64,000 nucleotides of DNA, taken from the NCBI GenBank assembly GCA_016987375.1, contig PJRA01000509.1:909781-973780 (forward strand), read 5' to 3'. Of this stretch, positions 56,655-64,000 are shown one piece after another. Both the position numbers and the translations under genes were made by a program. The stretch's first letter is position 1; each line of letters begins with the position of its first letter. The notes beneath the pieces were generated by a model. It searched no databases. It worked only from the letters and a program-made list of their open reading frames with translations, and was not told the DNA's origin. Source of the stretch: Brachionus koreanus (lineage: Eukaryota > Rotifera > Eurotatoria > Ploima > Brachionidae).

Positions 56655-57441
56655 CAGCATCAATTTCAGGTTTTTTCAATTTCAACATTGCGTCAAAACA
56701 TGAAATCTGCATTTTCTGCACGCATCCCAAGGGGGCCAATTTTAACATGAGAATGATGGTCGCTTATGCGTGCACTAAAACCTAAGATTCAAAAGTTATC
56801 CCATTCATGATATCACAAGGGTTTACGGTACTTAAGTTAAAAGGGTTGACAATAATCAATCAATATTAATATTCTTTAATTTTAGATTATTGATTGAAAA
56901 AAAATTTTATAAAAATGATTAAATTTATTTGACTAAAAAGCAAATAAAAAAATGTTACGCAAAACCCCGAAAAAAAACTCTCGGAGTTTTGAGATTTAAT
57001 TATTTTTTTAAAGACCATTTTCAAATTTCTTCTTGTTCGAATAGAAAAAACATTTCAATTAATTTTGTTTTAGAAAAATAAATTCTGAACAAAAATAAAA
57101 ACCTTTAATTTAATATTATATTACCTTATTTTAAAAGATAACAAACACTTATCTAATCGTTTATCTTTATCGAGCTATTGTTTCCTTAAAATATACAATG
57201 AAAATAATTAAGATAAAGGTAAATGAAAAAAAAATAAAAAGTAAGGGCTAAATAAGTTTAAAAAAAAATACAAAGAAAATTAAAAACAATGTATTAAAAT
57301 AACTATATACCACACATAAAAACTAAACACTAAAATTTTTGACAGTTCAGATAAAAAATAATATATTGAAAATTTGCAATTAAATTAAGCTATTAATATC
57401 GAAAAAAAGTTTAAATTTCTAACCCAGTTAATTAATTTTAT

Positions 57442-57785
57442 GAACGTAAATTAAAGTGAAATCGATGAATACTCAAAAATTCATCTGTTTTTTCGATAGA
57501 AAAACGATTTTAATTAAAATTTTTTATTATTTATTTATTTGTATTTCTGTACCGAGCTTTAGCTCCTTCAGATTAAAAATAAAAATAAAATAAAAATCAA
57601 AATATAGTTAAATAGAATAAAATAAAAATAAAAAATAAGAGAAAAATAAAATAAAAGTAATATAAGTTAAAAAATTGAGAAATATTAAAAATTAAAATTT
57701 TTTGATGATTCGTTGTTTTTATATCGAAAAAACCGACTTTAACTGATGCAAATGATGAATTGTCATAATTAAAGCTAATTGACTG
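57442..57785. repeat. Loose inverted repeat
   Basis: GTTTTTTCGATAGAAAAACG near 57486 pairs with the reverse complement of the segment near 57715-57735 (GGTTTTTTCGATATAAAAAC). AATTAAAGT-type outer sequences also pair. Between the arms is an A-rich spacer. The ends are not sharp. Confidence 0.35.
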
Positions 57786-58931
57786 GGGCCAAATGAAAAT
57801 AATTTTATATTTTTACATTTTCATATTTTTAGATTTTTTTTGCAATATTTAAGAAATTTTAATTTAATTTTTATTATTAAATCTTTTTTATCTGTTATGT
57901 ACAATTAGAGTAGGAAATAAATATTTACGTCAAAAAGGCACAAGTCTCAAGCCAAATCCAAAATTTAAAGACTTTGACTTTTGAAAATAAAAAAAAATTA
58001 AGCCTCGAATTGGACTTTAATTTTAAAGACTTATACTTAAATTTTGTACTTTTTAACAACTTTGATTTATATTGAATTAAAATATTTAAATTAAATTTTG
58101 TTATCAGTTTGTTATGTTTAGGATAATACCCAAGGGAGTTTTGTATCAGATTTTTTTAAGTCAAGCCATAACTAAGACTTAATTTTTTGTGATTTAGACT
58201 TTAAACTGTGACTTATAAACAAGTCTGTTTTGTTATTTGTTTCTTAAGAAGCTTTAAAGCAAATAGTTCCTAATTTCTTGAACTATCAATTAATTACTTC
58301 ATTTAGTGTTATAAGTATTAAAAAAATTTTGGCAACTATGTCATCAATTATATCAATTTTTAGCTCTTTCTGGATTGTTTTGATACTTGTTTTTAGTGGA
58401 AAATATTTTATGATAGCATTAGAGAATTAAATGATTCATTTTTTAGCTAAGATTTTCAAACATTTGATTTTTAATAGTGAGATGAAAAAAATTATTATTT
58501 TTTATTTTGATTTGAATACTGGAATTGAATAAATACTTATGTTCTCTTGATTAACCTAAACTATTAAGATAGCTAACTCGAAAAAATTTTAGACTTTAAA
58601 ACTAGCATTTCGAATGTAGGTAATCGATTAAATTTGCTCTATTTGTAGAGGCTTAATTTATTTTACCATTTAATTCTTCTATTAGACAAATCGGACAAAG
58701 AATAGTCATTTTATCTAGATATAAATCTGTTTTATCCAGTTTTTAAGAACAAAAAAAAATTTTAAGATGAAATTTTTAGTTTTCATATATTTTATTGAAT
58801 TATTTATTAAGCATTAGATCAAATTAAAATAATGACAAATTATTTTATTTAATAGCAAAATGAAATTTTAATTTTACGTTTAGTATTTTTAACTGCATGA
58901 AACTACTACTACTATTATTAATTTTTTTTTT

Positions 58932-58962
58932 TTTACCCTATTCTATCCTTGTGGATAATGGT
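58932..58962 (-). repeat. Conserved retroelement-like 3' tail (copy 3)
   Basis: On the minus strand ACCATTATCCACAAGGATAG then AATAGGGTAAAAAAA. A shortened match to the tails at 17720 and 28912. An (ACT)n run lies just before it at 58905-58917. Confidence 0.55.
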
Positions 58963-59092
58963 AAAAAAAAAATATTATTAAATTGGTAAAAAAAAAAATT
59001 TTTAAAAATTTCTCTTATTGACATCAAGATTTTATTCGAATGCGGAAGAGATCTTAGTTTGTTTAAATATTATGTTTATTTTATTGGTACAG

Positions 59093-59810
59093 CATTAGAC
59101 AGCGCCAAATTGCGACAAAAAGTCCGCATACTTGAGCTTAAATTGTTCAAAAATATTATTTTGCAAAAGGATGCAATTAGTCAAGCACTAAAGAAGTAAA
59201 TATTTAAAAATTTGGCTTTATTTGTTTAATGATTTAATTATTTAGAGAGACAAATCGTAATGATACGGATCGGTTGATTTGTTTTTCGCTATCAATAATA
59301 GCATATTTTGAAATTTTATTAAAAAAATTGAGTGTTTTAGTAAATCATTTTAAAGATGAGTCAGATTCGCTGAAAAGTTTTGAGTTTGATGACTTTACTG
59401 ACTTAAATGCCGACGAGTTGATTATGCATGATGAAACAACAGGCCAAAATCTACAAGTGTTAGAAGAATCGAATAATTTAAATTTGGATCTTGAATCTGT
59501 TAGGAGCCTTAGGGAAGAAATAGAGCAATTGGACGTTAATCTGGGAAGATACAATGTGCGTGATGAATCAGATGAGTTCTTAAAAAAAATTATAAATTTT
59601 GATGAAGAAAAAGAAGAATTAACAGATGCTCATGACACTGGACAATCTAAAATGCCTGCTAATAGTTTGAACATTCGAAAGGATTCTAAAATTAAGAAGA
59701 TATATCATAAAAATAAGCGTCTATGCATATTTGTTGTTATATTTATTATTTGCATATTAATTATTGGTGTAGTATGTGCAGTGATTTTTGGAAAAAAAAT
59801 TGATAAATGA
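59093..59810 (+). CDS. Tail-anchored membrane protein, 5' end missing
   Basis: Exons 59093-59195 and 59246-59810 join in frame (AA|A) and give about 222 aa; a phase-1 upstream exon is needed. The first part (LRQKVRILELKLFKNIILQK) is a short coiled coil. The middle is acidic with helical segments (DLESVRSLREEIEQLDVNLG). A basic KKIYHKNKR precedes a single C-terminal membrane helix (LCIFVVIFIICILIIGVVCAVIF) and the short tail GKKIDK. This is the topology of tail-anchored ER or vesicle proteins. It resembles SNARE-like layouts, but I see no clear SNARE zero-layer residue, so no function is assigned. Confidence 0.6.
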
Positions 59811-60079
59811 ACTATTTTTTGTTGGTCGCTTTCTTATATTTTCCCTTATAAAAGATTAATAATTTAATTATAACAAAATTTTATGGTTTTACCATTTAAA
59901 TCACCAATTATTAAATAAATTTTTTCATTTTTTATTTTTAATTTTAAATAAATCAAAAAAATAAACTTTGTTGAGTCGCTCTAAAATAATGTCAGTTAAA
60001 AGTCAATTATTTAACTCAATGTATTGGGTTCTGTTGTTCAAACATTCAAAAATTTTCGTTTAATTTGAATATTGGTTAA

Positions 60080-60400
60080 GTTAAAGTGTCACTTTCTCAA
60101 AATTTTCGGATTTCCATTTTGATGAGCTCTTTCGTGATTGTTGACCTCTATGTTACTGCTGGGCTTCCATACTTTACGTTGCCCTTGGAGATTCCATTGA
60201 AGAGCTTTATTTACCCTTTTTTCTATCAATCTAAGTACACGTCCAAGCCATCGTAGTCTTTTGTCCTTAATGCATTGACTTAATGTCTCTAAATTTGTTC
60301 TTTTGTAAAGGTAAGCATTCGAATGTGCCTCAGACGAGTGTATCCCAAGAATAAGCCGCTGACTTCCAGTGTGTAAGATGTTAAGACTTTTTTGCTTGCA
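60080..60400 (-). pseudogene. LINE C-terminal relic (RTE-like)
   Basis: On the minus strand TNLETLSQCIKDKRLRWLGR, then VLRLIEKRVNKALQWNLQGQ and ERAHQN, preceded by SLNILHTGSQRLILGIHSSE. This follows the 'RRLRWLGHVLRM...R..xALxWxPxG.R' C-terminus common to RTE-type reverse transcriptases. Truncated, with breaks. Confidence 0.68.
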
Positions 60401-60699
60401 AGAAAATATCTAAAAAGATTAAAAATATAAAGTCACGAGTTCCGGATAACTTGTAGTGATTTTTTTAAAAGTTTTTAAAATCTTAAAATATTGAAATCAC
60501 TTTTCAGACGTTTTTTATTTTTTTATTGGGAATAAGAAATTGAAATTCGGCTCGTCTGTTCTAAGTCAAAGTTCCAAAACCGCTTTTAAGCGCAATCAAT
60601 TTGAGCCAAAATAGATGATTTGCCTATTCATCAATACAACTTTCCCTATATTGGTACATGTAGTTCCTAAAGGACATAACATAAATAACATTCATATTG

Positions 60700-60990
60700 A
60701 TGAAAATTTTATTTATTCTTTCTCAATGGTCTAAAACCGAATAACCAACATTGTGTAGTTAAAATATGAAAAATTTACTTGACAAAGAAAACATAACGAA
60801 CTTCCTCATATCAAATGGTAATCCAAATTGACCATTCTGCTTACTTGCCAGATTTAATTCCATGTAATATTTGGTTGTAATATTTGGACCAAAAACAAAC
60901 AAATGAAGAACAGGAGAACAAATGAGTTGCTTTGAACATTTTAGAAAATTTAAGATATGGATATTTATAAATGCTCTTTCATAGCGTTTT
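60700..60990 (+). pseudogene. mariner transposase relic
   Basis: Broken frames give NFLISNGNPN and DHSAYLPDLIPCNIWL, the latter matching 'HSPYSPDLAPCDFWLF' of mariner transposases. Short and frameshifted. Confidence 0.55.
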
Positions 60991-61857
60991 ATATATAATT
61001 TTTTTTATTTTATCTATAATAAAGAGTACCAAAGACAACTTTTTAATTCATTATTATAGGCTGAATCACTTTTATTTGGTCTGTGGATTTAACTGTCGAA
61101 AATGCATATTTGTGCAAAAATTTTTTTCTTTGATTATACCATTAAAATGCAAGGGAATAAGCTAAAACAACGATTGAAAACGATATATTCAAAATGATTT
61201 GAAATGGAAGTTAAAATCAGTTAAAATTTTTGCATGATTTGTATTTTCATATAAAAATTTAACCAAAACTGGTGTAATTACGTAAAATAACGTAATTTGG
61301 CAAATTCTGGCCATTTTTTAAAAGACATTTCAGAAATATTTCGACAAGACTAAGAATGTTAAGTTATGTTAATCTTAACTTAACTTAAAACTAAACGCAA
61401 AAACAAGTTATTTAATTCAAATATTCAATATAGTTAATAGATACGAAATTATTAATTAAAATAAAGTTTTAAATTTTTCTTTTAATCGGTTGTACAGTTT
61501 TAGAAGGCATGCTACTTCTATAAAATTTAAGTTTATCAAGATTTATTGGCACCATTTTTCTAATTTTAAGAAGCTAATATCATGTAAAATTGAATTCAAC
61601 TTGATACAAGTTGATTAAAACTTATATAATTTATTTGTTTATGTATTTTGGAAAATTGAAATTTTAATTTATTTTTTTCATTTAGATTTTTCGTGGAAAT
61701 TATTAAAAATTAAAAATGCTTTTATCTAGTTTAGATATGAAAACTGAAACTTAAGGAAATCTATAAAAAAATATCTTTTTTATAACTTTATTTTTCATTA
61801 TTTAAAGTATGGTGTACATTTTTATTTAATACAACCAAAATCAGTTTGGTTGTCAAT

Positions 61858-62790
61858 TTATCCAATAGTGAATCCAATACCAAATTTATAGTTAGCTTTA
61901 ACATGATTAAGAAATCCACTAAGAACAAATGTGAACGGCAAAGGTAAGAGTCGTTTTTCTAAAACGGCACCAGTCGTCCAATTCGAATCTATCATACCTT
62001 TGAAGGTCATATTTGCTTTATTTAAATCTACTTGATAGCTGAATGAACTGGTGCTGTCCATTGTCCTTAAATTGGTTTCTAGTTCAACTCCGAATTGAAT
62101 GGGTGATTTTGATTGATGATGATAGCACAAATGAAGTGACCCTAGTGGATTTAGGACTCCAGAAAATTGCCACATATTTCCAAAGTATCTCCAGCCGACT
62201 GAGTATAAAGCCATTCTATTGTTAGGCACATTGCGGCCATATTGAACCAAAAGTTCGCAGCCAAGATCCAAATTTTTGCTAACTCGTTGTAAATAATGAC
62301 CTATTAGGACTCCTGAATTTTGTATAATATCTGTATTGACAGCTGTAACAGAAGCGGTAAAATTTTCGCCTTTATAATCGTTGGTCATTTGATAACCGGC
62401 GAGAACTCCGTCGGCTATTTGTGCAACTACTCTTGTGCGAACCTTAGGATGAAATTGATGAATTATATTTGTATTTAAGTTTCCATTCGAGTCCATGTCA
62501 CCAAGAACAATCGGGTAAACTTCGCTTGCCGAAATTTGATTAAGTCCGACATAAGTTGCACCGAATTTGTAACCAGATGGAACGACCGAGCTCATAACAA
62601 TGTTATGATTTATTTGAAAATGAGTACTTAAAACTTTGTTCAAAGTAAATTTGAATCCCTCGAATATAATCGGGTATAAATCTTTTGTTTTTTTATTTAA
62701 ATCTTCGAATGTTCCCGGATTTTGGCTCAATAAAGTCGGATCGATGACCGGCGCCTCATTTTCAGCTTGACCGAATGCTGGTGATGCCAT
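61858..62790 (-). CDS. TOMM40: Mitochondrial import receptor subunit TOM40
   Basis: Intronless, 310 aa (human 361; the difference is mostly the proline-rich N-terminus). TOM40 forms the beta-barrel pore of the outer-membrane translocase through which nearly all mitochondrial precursors pass. Family text runs throughout: NPGTFEDLNKKTKDLYPIIF near the N-terminus, EGFKFTLNKVLSTHFQINHN, GYKFGATYVG, DMDSNGNLNTNIIHQF, VVAQIADGVLAGYQMTNDYKG and WRYFGNMWQFSG. The C-terminal strand KANYKFGIGFTIG carries the beta-signal pattern (polar-x-Gly-x-x-hydrophobic) used by the SAM complex for insertion. The barrel is complete, no frame breaks. Start at ATG 62790 follows a T-rich leader. Confidence 0.95.
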   Translation of the reverse strand: MASPAFGQAENEAPVIDPTLLSQNPGTFEDLNKKTKDLYPIIFEGFKFTLNKVLSTHFQINHNIVMSSVVPSGYKFGATYVGLNQISASEVYPIVLGDMDSNGNLNTNIIHQFHPKVRTRVVAQIADGVLAGYQMTNDYKGENFTASVTAVNTDIIQNSGVLIGHYLQRVSKNLDLGCELLVQYGRNVPNNRMALYSVGWRYFGNMWQFSGVLNPLGSLHLCYHHQSKSPIQFGVELETNLRTMDSTSSFSYQVDLNKANMTFKGMIDSNWTTGAVLEKRLLPLPFTFVLSGFLNHVKANYKFGIGFTIG

Positions 62791-63064
62791 TTTTTTTCTA
62801 AATTATTTTTAGTTTTTATTTTTTTTTATTTAAATTTTTTTGGAAAGATTTCAAATTTAGTTTATTCCAAGCATGTGTGTAATAGTATAATATTAGCATT
62901 TAAGTTGCGATAAAAAGCATTCAATTTTAAAATAAATTTTTTATAATTTGAATAAAAGCTTTTTTTCATTGCAAATATAAGACATATTTAGGTTTGAATT
63001 AATTTGATTTAATTTTTTTTTTAAACAAAAATCAACTAAAATTTTATAGCAACAAAAAACTGGT
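62791..63064. other. TOM40 upstream region
   Basis: AT-rich sequence between TOM40 and the retroelement. No clear TATA box or other motif. Confidence 0.4.
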
Positions 63065-64000
63065 TCATTTAGCTCTCACTTGCTTCCACAGCCCGATTAC
63101 CGCTTGGCTATCTAGGTGCAGATTGAAGTTGTGGAACAATAAAATAGTAAACGGCAGCAAAGATGCTTGTGCCTCATTAGAATGAATTTTATTAGTCGGT
63201 GCGGGCATTGAGAAATCACGTCCAGAATGGCCGTCTACCGCCCCGAGCCCAAATTCGCTGGTATCGGAAAACCAAGTTTTCCAATTTTTATTTCCCCTGT
63301 TCTTAAACGCCAGAAAAATTATCTTAAGAATAATCAAGATGTACCACAAGTACTCTCTTAATAGTAGGACACACCTTGCCGGGATACCCTAAATAATAAT
63401 TAAGGTATGCCCTAATTCTAAGGACTTCCCTTTAATTTAGGTCAGAAAAGAGAAAGCCCTCGGTGATCTTTCTCAGAAAAGATGAAGCTTCCTGAGATCG
63501 TTTTATACCTAAACTGTCCCAGCTCGCCCCCCAAAAAACTGATCTTCTTTACCGGGTTTAGTACCGACTTCGAAGTATTCAACACCCAATCTGCTGCTTT
63601 TAATTTATGCCTTAGGACACTGATTATAACTTGGAGGAGGTTCTTATCTTGGTGTGCGATTAGCAAATCGTGCAGATGCCCGCATGTATACTTGGTGTAT
63701 TTTCTAATAAATCTAAGTATACAATTTAGGATATAGGATGCTATAAAAAGTTCGAAAGGCATTCTAATAAAGTGGAAGAACTTCCCACTGTATCTCGGCG
63801 CTTCAATAAACTTGGTTAGTGCTGAAAAATTAGGAATAGGGAACGTTCTGAGGTTGGCCGAGGAAAATATGTATCTTGTTTCTCTTCTCTTCAGAGAAAC
63901 CTAACGGACCTGAATCAAATAGAAGCAGACTCAGGAGAATCCGAGGAAGAGGAGGACAGAACTCGAGTTCTGTAAAAAATGGGGTTTTAAACGGAAACTT
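63065..64000 (-). mobile_element. Reverse transcriptase/RNase H retroelement, cut by window edge
   Basis: On the minus strand from the edge: ALTKFIEAPRYSGKFFHFIR, then MPFELFIASYILN (the 'LPFGLxxAPxxF' block), HLHDLLIAHQDKN at the catalytic YxDD position, and VLNTSKSVLNPVKKISFLGG (the thumb 'KS-L-P...FLG'). After a break, WFSDTSEFGLGAVDGHSGRD and later LHLDSQAVIGLWKQ match RNase H. This RT-RNase H order occurs in DIRS/Ngaro and LTR retrotransposons; I lean to DIRS-like but cannot decide. The active site reads LHDL, so one catalytic Asp is lost, and frames are broken: inactive copy. Distinctly more GC-rich than the rest of the window, suggesting a younger insertion. Continues beyond the window. 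Confidence 0.72.

Larger units (their letters stand above)
54133..59092. other. Five-kilobase AT-rich stretch, few features
   Basis: Very AT-rich with long homopolymer runs. Supported items: a possible first exon (55754-55804), two small inverted-repeat structures (56542-56654, 57442-57785) and the repeated tail at 58932-58962. A sequence at about 56810-56865 (reverse complement contains TACCGTAAACCCTTGTGAT) resembles a pogo/Tigger terminus also seen near 49993. No other gene seen. Confidence 0.45.
59811..61857. other. Intergenic stretch with RTE and mariner relics
   Basis: Two transposon relics (60080-60400 and 60700-60990) and AT-rich filler leading to the 3' end of TOM40. Confidence 0.5.

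Noticed and set aside
1..64000. CRISPR arrays, operons, restriction or phage-defence systems
   Set aside because: The window is eukaryotic with spliced genes. No regular spacer-repeat arrays or prokaryotic ribosome-binding sites were seen.

Overview
The window reads as nuclear DNA of a small invertebrate animal with a very AT-rich, compact genome. Genes are split by short GT-AG introns. Several genes are animal- or cilium-specific (two cilia- and flagella-associated proteins, a secreted chitin-binding protein, a mitochondrial ATP-Mg/Pi-type carrier, tandem DJ-1 genes). The remaining DNA is full of decayed animal-type transposons. A rotifer-like lophotrochozoan fits the base composition, intron sizes and transposon mix, but that is inference; the sequence contains no species marker.

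Layout. 0-3.5 kb: a Mutator-like transposase fragment, an unknown acidic/serine-rich gene (1.1-2.0 kb), two piggyBac-like miniature elements and a LINE 3' end. 3.9-6.9 kb (-): a complete seven-exon CFAP100. 9.6-12.7 kb (+): a complete two-exon peptide:N-glycanase (NGLY1) with a foldback element in its intron. 15.4-16.5 kb (-): a beta-1,3-galactosyltransferase-like gene. 17-18 kb: Tc1/mariner and SINE debris. 18.4-22.7 kb (-): a seven-exon EF-hand protein. 25.1-26.7 kb (+): a kinase with two ZZ-like zinc fingers. 27.8-29.3 kb: two LINE 3' halves, one nested in an older repeat. 30.1-31.4 kb (+): a mitochondrial carrier. 33.6-34.5 kb (-): a chitin-binding secreted protein and a three-exon CFAP141. 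36.3 kb (+): an Ala/Pro/Ser repeat protein. 38.7-40.2 kb (+): a coiled-coil protein with a row of TQT motifs. 40.2-41.7 kb (-): tandem DJ-1 paralogues. 44.1 kb: an orphan terminal exon. 44.7-50.8 kb (-): a large charged, probably nuclear protein. 52-54 kb: LINE debris and a cysteine-rich CRC-like island. 59.1-59.8 kb (+): a tail-anchored membrane protein. 61.9-62.8 kb (-): TOM40. From 63.1 kb to the edge: a more GC-rich reverse transcriptase/RNase H retroelement.

Functional themes. CFAP100 and CFAP141 are axonemal; the TQT-rich coiled-coil protein may bind the dynein light chain LC8. TOM40, the SLC25 carrier and possibly DJ-1 act at mitochondria. NGLY1 acts in cytosolic glycoprotein turnover. 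Genes lie on both strands with no operon-like packing.

The most interesting structural signals are in the non-coding DNA. Three long-inverted-repeat elements share the terminus GGCARTGTGAA and are each flanked by an 8-9 bp direct duplication, which points to Mutator-like miniature elements. A family of TTAACACT-ended elements resembles piggyBac. One GGGG-ended element has an 8-bp duplication. I saw no prokaryotic-style defence or operon system. Gene models were built by hand from splice consensus and reading-frame continuity; none was checked against transcripts.
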